Positions 9,760-20,836 of a stretch of 64,000 nt of DNA are shown piece by piece; position 1 is the first letter of the stretch; each line of letters starts with the position of its first letter. The notes below the pieces were generated by a model. It had not been told where the DNA came from. It worked only from the letters and a program-made list of their open reading frames with translations, and searched no databases. The translations under genes were made by a program, and so were the position numbers. Location: the NCBI GenBank assembly GCA_031772625.1, contig CM062804.1, forward strand, positions 278,212,598 to 278,276,597, read 5' to 3'. Origin of the DNA: Pinus tabuliformis. Taxonomy: Eukaryota > Streptophyta > Pinopsida > Pinales > Pinaceae.

Positions 9760-10799
9760 TGTTATAGGGAAAAGTGTCTATATAGAACTGCTCTATCCCA
9801 CTAAGGTGTGACAGCTGCCTTAGAAACAAATAGAGAAACGCTACTTTCGTTTTTCCTTTATGAATTATAGATAGAGAGGAACAGAAAGACCAACCTCTGT
9901 CTTGCGCTAATCTCCTGATTTGATTCCTCTCTTCCTTGATAGTCTTTCGCTACTTGTTCCCTTGCACGCCCAGCTTCACAAAGTACCTGTAAGATCACAG
10001 TAGCATAGTACTATACAAAGACATGGATCTATAATCATAAACAATCTAGGATCAGATGTAAATTGACCATACAAATGCAGCAAACATCAATGACACAAGA
10101 GCATGGAGGAAAACTTGAATAGATTTTATGGATAAACAAGAAAGAGCCAAGAGGAGTTACAACTAGTTGTTCTGATCCAGCATCAACCTCTCAGCAAGGA
10201 AGCCCCTCTTCACCTCATACAAAGCTTAGATCACCCAACAATCTGATGTTTGTCTCAAGAAACCAACAACAATTCCTTACAATATGCAAAATTCCAGCCT
10301 CTGGATCTCTGGGATGAGGGATCCATATATAGATATCTGTAATGGAGATGAGTCAACTTATGATTTGATTAGTGTCTTCCCTCTGATAGTTCTTGCTTCC
10401 ACTTGGAGATTGATGATCTCTTACTCATCCTTGGTCGAATTCAGAGAGGCAAGTGTCACAGGAGAAGATTCTGGAAGCTTCCATTGCCTCTCCACCTCGC
10501 GGAATGACACTGCCATTTGTCATTTCTCGCCCATCACACCCCATAGAAGGGCTTTTTGAAATGCAACGCACCCACACAGTGTATTTAGGTGAGATGCAGC
10601 GCACTTGGCCAGTGGAGTAGCTGAAATGATCCTGTTTTGACCAATTATGAGCAGTTTTTCATGGAGAACTTCTGGGAGAAGCTGTAATCTGTTGACCTTG
10701 TTCCTTTAGGGGTTAGAACAACACTTTTAGGGATTTAGGAGCCCTTGGTTTATGGACATTTCATGCTTGGGGTTGTAGTGCCCAAAAATGTCTATAACA
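9760..10799 (-). repeat. 5' LTR of the non-autonomous element
   Basis: Partner of 2983-4010. It contains a TATATATGG-like box on the - strand near 10322-10331 that could be the promoter. It is followed by GTCAT at 10800-10804, the right target duplication. Confidence 0.92.
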
Positions 10800-10804
10800 G
10801 TCAT

Positions 10805-12069
10805 GAGGGTGGAACTGTTCCATTGGGTTGTAGGATTGTAGATAGTGGGCCTCTTGAACATGCTGAATGTGCCACACTTCGGTAGAACCACAGCCAGTAC
10901 AATCTATGTGTGGCGTCTCCTCACACTGGCACATGATAGACAAATTTGGCTAGGTATGAGGATCCTGATTGATGAGATGTTAATCATAAAAATCATAGCG
11001 TTGCCTCATTAGGGAAAATACCCTCTAGAAGAATTTGTGGGTAAGAATAAGGATAAGGATATGAGATCAAATCCATTGATAACAAAGAAGTGTGTTTTTC
11101 CACACACATCTTAGTAGTAAAGATAATGAGGTAGTGCAGGGCCAACGAGTTGCCCGTAGTGGTAGTGTCTTTGGCTGCAGAGTGCAATGTAGGAGTCTAG
11201 TTTAACTGGGCTACCTATCTGTACAACGAATTTTTGATAGACTACAGGGAAGCACGAGAAGAAGGGAATCCATTCCACTATACTTGGTTGTTAATACTTA
11301 TCATGTTGATTGAATGGAAAGAACCAGAAGACTCACAATTTCCATCTGTCGAGGTGGATGTTTGTGAGGATGCTAGGTATACCTCCCTCTGGCTTACTAA
11401 GGAGCTGACGCGTGCAATAAAAAATAGGATTTTCTTACTGGTAATGGCAATGGATCTACACATGGTGGTGAATAATTATCCAAGGATGTCACCTAATTTG
11501 TATGAGCAGTATTGTCACACTGAAATTTTCAAAGAAGACTTCCACAGAGCTTATGTGAAGGCAAAAAAGGACCCAACTCAGACATGGCACCCATTGCCAT
11601 ACTTAGTAACTGAAGATGATTTGATCATCCTAGTACAACAATGGTTGGAGGAATGGATGACTCCACTTGGTGGAGCAGTTGGAATAGAGAAGGGTGCCCC
11701 ACACGATGTAGGTACAAGTGGAAAGGATGTAGAGCTGAAAATAGAGGAAACTGAGTAGGAACAAGAGGAACACCTCAGTAATGTAGGAGGATCAAAGGAG
11801 TCACCTTTCATTGTCAGAAGGTGATACACATCTATGACAGGCAAGAGTAAAAAGTAGAAGGCAGTTAAATCCAAGGGCATAGAAACACTTGTCCTCTTTG
11901 ATGGGGATATCAACGAGATCAGAGTGAAGGTCTAGGAGATCATGACAGAGACCTAGGACATAATTGATGATTGATATAGAATGATATTGGCTGAAGTCTA
12001 TAAAGGCATCATAGAGGTGAAGGAGTTGCTACAAGTGGAAAAACAACAACAACAAATAACCCAGTCACT
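10805..12069 (+). pseudogene. Env-position ORF remnant of the outer Athila-like element
   Basis: The outer element resumes here. The best reading is about 11090-11758 on the + strand, open from 11234 to the TAG at 11756-11758, with two further stops upstream. The protein contains FNWATYLYNEFLIDYREA, HYTWLLILIMLIEW, a RPRMSPNL-like stretch (PRMSPNLYEQY), DPTQTWHPLPYL and an acidic end. I recall similar conserved proteins of unknown function encoded after pol in plant retroelements, but cannot name a domain. It is probably not an envelope protein: no signal peptide is visible and there is only one weak hydrophobic segment. The Copia solo LTR interrupts the element just downstream. Confidence 0.5.
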
Positions 12070-12074
12070 ATAGG
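12070..12074. repeat. Target-site duplication ATAGG of the solo LTR
   Basis: ATAGG at 12070-12074 is repeated exactly at 12684-12688, on either side of the 609-bp insertion. Confidence 0.9.
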
Positions 12075-12683
12075 TGTTAAAAAATTATATATTACAGAGC
12101 AATGGAACACATAGAATATTGCATAAATATAAACACAGAAAACGCGTAAACCAGAGAGACACAGATATACGTGGTTCACCCAATTTGGGCTACGTCCATC
12201 CCGAATATCCAGTCCTTCCTTTCTATTATCTAGCAAAATGAAGAGACACAACCTACAACAGATTTGGTGTAATATCCTTTGTTTTCTCTTATAGTCTCAC
12301 CTCTCTGTTTCTCGCTCAGAGAATACACTTCTATTTTTACAGCCTCAATACAATGCCCTCATACATAGAGAGGGGTTTCCTTCTAGGGTAAAACACCCTA
12401 AACTAAACATAAGTTCTACAGTCAGATCATCGGCCTAATGAACGACCCAGATTGACTAGAAATTACTATACTTTTACAAGGAAATTTTACATCTGTTTTT
12501 AGCTTCGGGGGCGCTGCCCTGGAGTCCCCTCACCGGGGGAGGCTCCCCAAAGGTCGTAGCCACCCCCCCTGGAGCCCCCCTACAGCGAATATTTTACGGG
12601 CGGTGTTGCCACCGCATTTCGAACTGGGGTCCAATGTGGCAATACCTTTGAATACAGAAGATAATCATGCTCCACACCCAACA
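12075..12683 (-). mobile_element. Solo LTR, Copia-type
   Basis: A 609-bp sequence starting TGTTAAAA and ending CCCAACA, with perfect ATAGG duplications and no internal region: the product of LTR-LTR recombination. On the - strand it contains GGATGGACGTAGCCCAAATT and GGTGAACCACGTAT, a pair of phrases common in plant Copia LTRs, which sets the orientation. A GC-rich block (about 12504-12610) stands out from the AT-rich surroundings. Confidence 0.88.
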
Positions 12684-12688
12684 ATAGG

Positions 12689-13834
12689 GAGAACAAAGGA
12701 TAGAAACATAATTCAACGTTAGAGTTTTGTAGGTGCTAGATAGGGCACTTCACTAGTACTCGCTGGAGGACAAATAACGAGCCAAAGCATGGAGGAATGT
12801 CAACATAAATATTTCCATGCTTCCCATTCACATGCTGCATGAATTCTATCAAAGTTTAGAAAATAATCTCAAGGAGCAAGAGTAGCGAACCTCGATGTTG
12901 ACAATGAAGACAGAAAAGGAGAAAGCTACACTGAAGAAGCAATTGGAGGAGGTGGCTAAGCACATATGTGATGCAATTAAGTGACAAGAGAAGTTGGAAA
13001 ATCCATCCAATAGAGTTGCAGCATAGTCCCTGACGTGAAGATCGGTGACGAGGAAACACCAGCATAAAAGGTTGTGAAGCTTTCTGTTGTGATCAAGGAA
13101 TTGAATAATGCATTGAGGAAGCTCAAATTTGAATATGAAGTGCAGATATCAGAGCTACAAATAAGGTTGCATCCAACCACACAACTAGAATTATGGGAGT
13201 AGAGACATAAACATTTAAAGGTAGTGCTAAAAGGAATCTTTGACATAGTGGAGGATTGTGGGGAGCTATTGGATGACGATGCAGATTTTGACCTCACTCC
13301 AGAAGGATCCAAACATCCAGAAAATCAAGGAAGAAGTACAGGTGAAGCAAAAGTAGTACGACAAGATCCTAGAAACTATAAAGACCTTACCAGTCTAGTT
13401 AAGAAAGATTCTTCGGTGAAAATCACATGGAATATCATTTGTCGATGCGTTTCGAACCAACCAGTGTGGTTCATCGTCAGGACCTTACCAGTCTTCTAGA
13501 CACTCACCAACATTAATAAAGGGAAGAACCTCCAAAATCAAATAGATGAGCTTTTGAGGAAGGAGAAGATATTACAGAAGGACTCAAACATGGTAGGATG
13601 AGGTGCTCAAACCATCTCAAGAAGTGGATGACATGCTCAAAGAATTAAAGAAAAGAGAGGCAGAGATACTGTAGAAGGTTGTTGGCCCAACCACAGAGGC
13701 ATTTCTAGAAGATACGCGTAAATAGGAGAAATAAATGGTAGAGACATTCCAACATTATAATGTAGTATAAAATGGGATTGTAGTAAAGATCAAAGGAATA
13801 GTAGCTGAGTGCATGAGGACATGTCACAGGTGAG
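12689..13834 (+). pseudogene. Coiled-coil ORF remnant of the outer element
   Basis: The + strand translation is broken by many stops but rich in heptad-like Leu/Lys/Glu stretches. The best open piece is about 13050-13497, containing IKELNNALRKLKFEYEVQ, a Trp-Glu stop, then FDIVEDCGELLDDDADFDL and KDLTSLVKKDSSVKITW. Further coil-like pieces (NLQNQIDELLRKEKIL) follow to about 13600. It lies after the ORF at 11090-11758 and before the probable 3' LTR, so both are extra genes downstream of pol. No domain is recognised. Confidence 0.45.
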
Positions 13835-14655
13835 TGTTGGAGGCCTGTTGGGCGCAACCAAACTTGGTCCAAGTTTTGGGTCAAAGACTCCACATTTGGA
13901 GGAACAAATCACGTAGAGCTAGAAAAGTTTATTCATCGTGCAATGTTTAGGGGTTTTGGGGTGGGTCAAAAATGCCTTATTTTGTAACACATTTCGGGTA
14001 TTAGTCATCGATTTATTGAATCCATGGTATATGGGCCATGGTTTTTGTAATGATGTAGTCTATATAAGGAGATGTAATACTTTTTGATAGAATCATGTAA
14101 TGATAGAAGATCACAAGCAAAGTGAGCCTTTGCTTTCAGTATATACTTTCCGAGAAGGCTTCGCAGTTGAGTGCATGGAGGCCTGGAAGAGTCTGCAGCT
14201 GAGTGTGCAGACCACCTGTAGCTGGTTGTTCAGGTCGAAGAAGTATATGTATTGAAGATCTGTATTAATAAAGAAGAATTTTGGCAAAATATTGTGTATC
14301 TTTCTGTGTTGTTGTTATTATCATTATGAATGCTTTTTACTGAATTATGTGAAAGAATACAAGTTATATTGTTTTATGTTATTTAATGTGATAAGAGTAA
14401 TTATGTAACGTTAATAATCAATGCAAAGTGACTCATGTACACAAAATTATAGGTAGGTTGAAAACATAAGTAAATGCATAGACACAACAATGCACATATC
14501 CCTTTGCTTGTGGAAACCTGGTTTTGTAGTCTGCCATAACCACTTCGGGTAAGACTATGATCTGCTTGAAGTTTGTTGTTGATAGGGCCGATGGTTGAGG
14601 GTTCTATTGGTGCGCAACCCACTCTGAACCTGGGTCAAGCCCCCTTAGACCAACA
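13835..14655 (+). repeat. Probable 3' LTR of the outer Athila-like element
   Basis: It starts TGTTGG and ends CCAACA, an inverted pair expected of LTR ends. It has a TATA box (TATATAAGG, 14061-14069) followed by untranslated-looking sequence, and it comes directly after the last coding remnant. The 5' partner lies outside the window, so identity cannot be shown. The boundaries are inferred. Confidence 0.5.
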
Positions 14656-14685
14656 ATATTTTATTTCAGTTTTATTATGCATGTC

Positions 14686-14783
14686 ATTTATGATTATGGT
14701 CTATGATGATTACATGTAATCTATGATTTTGGTTTATGATGGTTACATGTGATTTATGATTTTGATCTACGATGATTTGGTCA
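14686..14783 (+). repeat. 33-bp tandem repeat, three copies
   Basis: Units start at 14686, 14719 and 14752. Each carries an ATYTATGATT start and GATGRTTACATGT or a variant. It is a simple local expansion with no coding content. Confidence 0.8.
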
Positions 14784-14879
14784 AGAGGTAGTTTGACTTG
14801 TTGTGATAGGAAGTGAACATGATTGCAAGTGTACCTTATTGACATGCCATCAATGATGTTTGATGTGAATTTAGTTTTA

Positions 14880-15790
14880 TTCTAATGGAAATTATGTGCT
14901 TTGTACAGAAAAGCATGAGATCCTTGGGTTGGGTGGTCTAAACTGATGACAAGCATTAGCAACAACATCAAAAGGAATTGGACTAGGAAGAAGTATGTTG
15001 GTAAAGTATTCAAGAGCAAGGCCATTGTGGGACATTGGTGTCCAATTGTGTCCATTGATTCCCATGAGCATGCTATGACTTGTATTATTGTTTGAGGCAG
15101 GTATATGCCTTGGTCTTTTGACCTTCTGATGCGAAGAAGCCTTGACAAGGGATGGATTGCCTGGGATAAAGGATGTTAGGGAACTCAGAAGGTGAGTGGG
15201 AACACGAATGGGGTGACCCCAGGGAAAATTTTAGCGGCTAATATTCATAGGTGGGCTAATATTCCATGTTTTTTTCCAAAAAAAGATTCGCCAATTTACA
15301 TTTTTATAAAAATGAATTTGCCCAAATTTTATAGTATACTTTTTTTTTACCTTTAAAATCACCAATTTTATATATTTTCTAATATAAAATAATTAGAAAT
15401 ATAAACATTTTAACAAAATTATCATCCACAATTTTAAAATTTAGATACTAGGGACTAGTAAGATTCGCCAAGGTTGCTAAAATTTACGATAAACTTCCAT
15501 TCTTAAAATTTTCCCTGGGTGACCCGATTGTTCGAGAGACTCTGTAGAAGAAAGGGAAGGCCAAGGATATATTTTTTTTGGTCATTAGCATTGCTAGATG
15601 GAATCAAATGCAGATTGTGAGTGAACCCTAGAACAATGAGACAGTAACGTTTCACTGATGGGATTATAGTGATGGACACTGGATGTAGATTTGACCTTGC
15701 AGTGCATTTTGTACTTCCTGGGAAGGAGGTGAATCATGGTATTTCTTTTAGGGTGGAGGTGTGAGCCTCTGGATTCCCTTCTAGCAGATG
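14880..15790 (+). pseudogene. Unidentified coding-looking remnant split by a MITE
   Basis: The + strand reads GKVFKSKAIVGHWCPIVSI, then a stop, then GRYMPWSFDLLMRRSLDKGW and KVSGNTNGVT. If the MITE at 15220-15517 and one copy of its duplication are ignored, the frame continues RLFERLCRRKGRPRI. I do not recognise the protein. Several stops show it is not functional. It could be retroelement or host gene debris. Confidence 0.3.
15220..15517 (+). mobile_element. hAT-type MITE, copy 1 (298 bp)
   Basis: Terminal inverted repeats CAGGGAAAATTTTA / TAAAATTTTCCCTG; perfect 8-bp duplication GGTGACCC at 15212-15219 and 15518-15525. An 8-bp duplication and CAGGG ends are hallmarks of the hAT superfamily. 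No coding capacity, AT-rich. Related copies are at 19859-20157 (opposite orientation) and 31128-31437. Confidence 0.92.
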
Positions 15791-15799
15791 AAAGCATTA

Positions 15800-16122
15800 T
15801 ATCCTTTTATATGTGTATATGTGTGTATTATTGTAAATATTGTATCGAGCTAGATTTTTAAAGCTCCATAGACAATATGATTATTTATTGGGTGAAGAAA
15901 ATGTGTATGTTTTTATGCATTGTTATTATTGTAAATATTATAATTATCTCTGTTATAAAACTCCAATAAATGGCATGATTGTCATGTTTCAACATTGCTC
16001 ATTGTAAATACTACAATGATCTATTATAAATCACCATGGGTAGTATGTTTTGTTTCCAATGGCCTTTCTAGTTATAGGTGTCATTGAACACTGAGCACAG
16101 TGTTCCTCCAAGGTGGAGGGTT
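15800..16122 (+). repeat. 3' untranslated tail of a chromovirus copy, with three diverged units
   Basis: Three units near 15832, 15930 and 16003 share a TGTAAATAYYRTAA start and a TTATAAARCTCC-like end. The same kind of units occurs before the 3' LTR of the chromovirus at the right end (63050-63340). A purine tract (AAGGTGGAGGG, 16110-16120) precedes the LTR. This is the 3' end of an element whose coding part is missing or unrecognisable. Confidence 0.65.
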
Positions 16123-18260
16123 TGGTAATAATCCTGGTTAAAAATCCATGTAAAAATATATAAGGCCACAGTCATGGGATAGGTATTCCAAGCTGAATGT
16201 TGGGCAAGACATCCTAGTGTGGGTGTTCATTCGATTTGCTATGGCTAAAGAAATTGTAAAATGCAACGACAAAGGCTTTGGAAATGCATGAGGTGTTTGG
16301 TCGCATTTTATTTATGAAAATAAAGGAAATTAGGAGGAAACAAAGGTGAAAGGTCACAAGTTTCATGTGATGAGGAAATTCAAGGGAAATAATGGAAAAT
16401 AAAAAAAATAGAGGCCTCATTGATAAAAATGCTTCTGAGGATCAATGGGAAAGATTTTGACAGGTTTTTGGTGGACCTCTTTTCTATTATCTCTCCCACT
16501 CATACTCTTGGGCACTTAGAGTTTCTTGGAGCTCTTGACATTGGAATGAAAGAGGAAGGAAGGAGAAAACAAGGAAGAGGAGGATCAAGCAACTACAGTA
16601 GGATTCCTTATAGGTATCGATTTTCATGTGTGTTTTCCCTACTAGATTCTGCATGCATGGTATTGCATGTGGTTCTTTGTTGTCATTGCATGGGTTTTTC
16701 CATGTGTGAAAATGTTGTCATCCTAGCCTTGCCATTTCTGGATAGCCATGGTGTGATGGGTTCTCATGTTTTGGTTGGGCTAGATTATCGAATGGATTCG
16801 AAGTTGAGTGAGGTGGATCTACGAAAGAAAGAACACACGGCCTAGTGATCCCTAAACCAGACTGTGGATCATGGTAAATCCATTGGCATAGTGACCCCTG
16901 AACCAAATGGTGGGTTATGGTAAATCAAGGTATTGTGTGCCTCTGTGGGCCTTGGAATCCTCTACCTATGCATAGAAGGATATATGGTAAATCCTAGAGG
17001 TGGGTGCTCTCCATCAGGCCTAGTAATCTTGGGATCGATATGCAATAAAGCATGGAGAGTGGGTCTCAGTCTAGAGACTAGTGATCTGGTATGGATTGCG
17101 GTAAAGCATGAGAGACTAGGAGATAGGAAAATTCCCCACAGTTTAGGTGGAGAAACATGGTGGCATCCATGCTTTTTTTGACGTAGTGATCTGGTGGAGA
17201 TCATGGTAAATCTTGTTATTACATGTATATTGTTTTAGCCTAGTGACCCGGTGTGGATTGTGGCAAATCATGGTTTATATTGATAGGGTGAGGTGGTCTA
17301 CCCTTAGTATGCCCCGGTCAGTTCTTTTCGTTTGAGTCCCACATTCGTGCTTCAAATATGGAACATGGGTGAATGGTTCAAGAAAGAATTGGCTTAGTCA
17401 TTCTATGGTCGAGTGGAATGTGGTAGTCTCATCTTGGGTTGGCTTTTGCATTCATTAATAAGAGGTTATTTCCTTCATATATTATGTATAAATGTATTGG
17501 TTTATATGGGGATTATATGGCTGATGCATCCTTGATATTTTTTTTGTTATTATGCTGGTTATAAGAATGTATTATGGCAGTGATGATGTATGGCTCTCCT
17601 CATGTTTTGATTCGTAAATGAACGAGAAATGTATCTATGACCTAACAGATGATAATGCAGCTAATGATATAAGGGATCAATGCTTCTTAGCAATTCCAAG
17701 ATAAATATGATACCCCTATGCTCAGATCTATTTTTTAAACCTGTAGATTACATATTTGTGACATGTTTGACGAAAATCTTGTCATGGCTAGTATGGGTCC
17801 AGTCAAGTCCTTATTAAGGTAATTTAGTTTTTATCATTATTCCGTTGTTATATTTCATATATGAGGGTGTCATTTACTTCTGGGCAATGACCTGGGTTGT
17901 GGGCGTGAAAAAGTGGCTTAAATCCTAGGGACGTAGGCACAACACTAAGCAGAAAACTCCATAGACACTAGCATACCCATGTTGTAGGAGCGTCTAGAGC
18001 CTCCTAGACACATGCATTCTGATATCAAGGGAGCGTTCAAGAGCTAAATAGTCTAAAAACTCATTGGGACATAGGGGCTAGTTACCTAAGAGGTTGGGAT
18101 GGTTCTTGGCAGTCATGTTGTTGATGTGGAAGGTATGTATGGTGTGTTTCCATCGGTTACACTTCCTTAAGGTGACTTAGGAGGTCAAATCATATCATAG
18201 TAATTTCTTCTCACATGTTTACCCTGGTTGTTTAGTTACATGGGTAGATATGGGAGGAGG
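16123..18260 (+). repeat. Chromovirus LTR, older copy
   Basis: Homologous along its length to the LTR starting at 55502: shared TTCCAAGCTGAATGTTGGGC near the start, TTCATGTGATGAGGAAA-type middle, and CACTTCCTTAAGGTGACTTAGG near the end. Similarity stops at about 18260, which marks the LTR end or a truncation. An open stretch of 141 codons at 16420-16845 lies wholly inside the LTR and is not counted as a gene. Diverged repeats of a TAGTGAYC...TGGTAAATC phrase fill 16845-17280. Confidence 0.75.
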
Positions 18261-19850
18261 TTGTTACAGTTTCAGTAAAGTGTCTCGTACAAACATAGAA
18301 ATATTTTAGATATTTCTATGTTACATCATTTTCTCATTTTATTTCTATTAAAATACAATGATAATTTTAATAAAATTCACTCCATTCCAATGCAAATAAT
18401 GGTAATTTCTTTAAACTATATCAATGACTCCTTATTTATTCCTCTTCTTTTCCTCCCAAGTAGAGTTCTTAATTTGTAGACTCACTCCCACTTTATTAGT
18501 TTTTCCTCCACACGATGTTAAGGGACAACTAAACAACATAGAATAATTTTTCACAAACATTTAAAATAGAAGACCTTCTAGAGGAATTTCAATTAGCGAT
18601 GGGTGTGAAAATGAAGCATAATCTGTGAGGAGTTATGATGTTCAAATCATTGCAATTCACGTGTGCTTGCAGAAGGGACATACATAGGCACCTAGAGGTT
18701 ATAATGGTAGAGGTTGGAATTGACCTTGTTTCACATGAGTATAAGACCAACCCAATTGTTGACTCCTCTAGATTAAACTAAGAAAAGAAAAAATACCTAG
18801 AGATTAATAGAAACATGATACGAACATGTAGCATAATCCTTATTTATGTTTTATCTAATTCTAAAACCAAATGGACAATTTGTGTTTGTTGCGTACACAC
18901 TACTTCATTAACTTATGTAATTTTCTAACATTTATGAACTCTCTCGATCTACATAATTATTAAATATTAATGTGTTTACAATAATAAAGTATTAATTAAT
19001 TATTTGTGATTATTTAATATAAATATTAATTTAATGTTATTGTTGTAAATGATTTATAAATTATTATAAATAATTTAACTTACTAATATAGAAAACATTA
19101 ATTAATTGATAATATTTTACAAGAAAGTTTGCACCTCAAGGGATTTGATCCTCTCATTCCATGATAAATTCCCTTATAGACCCAGAAATAGATAGATATA
19201 ATCTAATATTATGCACAATTAGTAAAACATTAGAGAAATATCGATGGTGTACTTAAACATTTATTTTTCCTGAAATGGGGTGCTAAAGTTCCCACTTATA
19301 CTCTATAAATTCATAGTCTCCAATATATTAACAATAAACCCTAGAGTTTGACATTCAATATGCTTGATGCACTACAATATTCTTGCATCCTCAATGAAAT
19401 AACATAACTTTATATCTATATTATTTTTTATAAAAATAATATTATTATATATATAATTTTAAATTAATTAAGTTTAATTTGAGTGAGTACAATAAATGGA
19501 TGTTGTATCTTATTTGATTTTTTATAGAATTTTATAAAAATAATACAATATATAAAACACATTAAGTTAACTAGTTTTAGCTTCAGTGATTAGGATAAAC
19601 AATTAGTATCTTCCCTACCAAAATTTAATTACTATAATTTAAATAGTAATCCATTCAAAATGACCTCTTATAAACACTTCAAGCTATTTTACATCACAAC
19701 TATTAAAATCCTATAACACAGAATACCCACATTTTGTTTGCAAGTAGGATGGATACTCAAAATGTGGTAAATGAGAAAACATATTGATCAACTCTCCATG
19801 CCAAACTAGGAATTGAAATTTACATTAAATCAAGTTATTATGATATGATG
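18261..19850. other. AT-rich sequence without genes
   Basis: No ORF, RNA gene or intact element seen. About 18835-18960 resembles 52540-52720 (shared ACCAAATGGACAA and flanking phrases), so the two AT-rich stretches probably derive from the same old repeat family. Confidence 0.6.
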
Positions 19851-19858
19851 TATTCCAT

Positions 19859-20157
19859 CAGGGAAAATTTTAAGGATGGAAATTTATCTTAAAGTTTGGA
19901 AACCACAAAAAATCTTACTAGTCCCTAATATGAAAACTATAAAATATTTGGAAATATTTTTATAAAAATATTGAAATTTCTATTGATTTTATATATAGTG
20001 TGTATAAAATTGAAGTCATCTTTAAGTTAAAATAATTACATACTACAAAATTTGGGTGAATCCTTTTTAGAAAAAATGGAAATTGGCGAATATTTTTTTT
20101 GGAAAAAGAATTGAAAATTAGCCCACTTGGGAATATTAGCCCCTCAAATTTTCCATG
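19859..20157 (-). mobile_element. hAT-type MITE, copy 2 (299 bp)
   Basis: Reverse-complement orientation relative to copy 1. It starts CAGGGAAAATTTTAAGGATG and ends CAAATTTTCCATG, with one end slightly mutated. Perfect 8-bp duplication TATTCCAT at 19851-19858 and 20158-20165. Confidence 0.92.
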
Positions 20158-20379
20158 TATTCCATTTATTGTACAAGTAATCAACTATTGTGGCATGTGC
20201 CAACTCAATTTAATGAAAAGTGCTTGAAAGTGTTAACTTTACCAATTATTAATGCACATATTTCCTATCCGACCATGGCATTTTCTCAAAGTGATAAATA
20301 ATTGCACCTTGGAAAAGGCTTCTCGGTTCAAATTAACATTAATTAAGTTTAATTATCAACAATCATGTTATTGGAGTTT

Positions 20380-20690
20380 AATAAATGGGTTGATCCAAAC
20401 TCCTTCAAGATTGATAACTTGGAAAACATAATTGCTACTTCTCTTAGTTCTAATGCTCTCTATGTAAATGAGTTTCTTCCTAGTGTTTAGGAGTTTGTTG
20501 ACAAATTCTCTCCAACTAGTTAGCCTCTTAGAGTGGTGGGTGGTTGAGATATTAACTCAACCAAGAGATTGTATGTCCAAGATAGATTAGCTATCTTGAG
20601 AAACATATTCTTGTATTTATATTGTATTACTATTTCATTGATAATATAATTTTGAGCGCGTTATGAAAATTTAAGTTTGTGAGAGAGTCT
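20380..20690 (+). repeat. Dispersed LTR-like repeat, copy A
   Basis: Direct repeat with 23335-23650, sharing ACTCAACCAA, GATTGTATGTCCAAGATAGA and TTGTATTWATATTGTATTAY. The composition resembles the 3' half of a Copia-type LTR. With copy B 2.95 kb away the pair could be two LTRs of one decayed element, but no ends or duplications are visible. Confidence 0.6.
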
Positions 20691-20836
20691 GTAAGGCCTG
20701 GGCCTTCTCCCCTCCCGGGACGAGGGAAATGGAGAGAATAGTTTAGTGTGTTTTAATTTGAGTTTATTTGTCCATAAGAGAAACTTGTAGTGTGGACGAA
20801 TAGAGTTGCTAAGCGATGAGAACCATGTTGCCTTTT

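Larger units (their letters stand above)
2983..10799 (-). mobile_element. Complete non-autonomous LTR retrotransposon (gag-protease only)
   Basis: Two LTRs (2983-4010 and 9760-10799), both starting TGTTATAG and ending TATAACA, flank 5.75 kb and are bordered by GTCAT duplications. The primer-binding site next to the right LTR and the purine tract next to the left LTR both read on the - strand, so the element runs right to left. Order along the - strand: 5' LTR, tRNA-Arg primer site, 1.7-kb leader, stem-loop cluster, gag-like ORF, in-frame TGA, retropepsin, second stem-loop cluster in a 2.5-kb untranslated tail, purine tract, 3' LTR. No RT, RNase H or integrase is visible, so it must borrow these from an autonomous Ty3/gypsy partner. 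By eye the LTRs differ at roughly 28 positions, mostly transitions, plus one 12-bp indel. Confidence 0.93.

Noticed and set aside
16420-16845. 141-codon gene on the + strand
   Set aside because: It lies entirely inside a chromovirus LTR, and the matching LTR at 55502 does not keep the frame.
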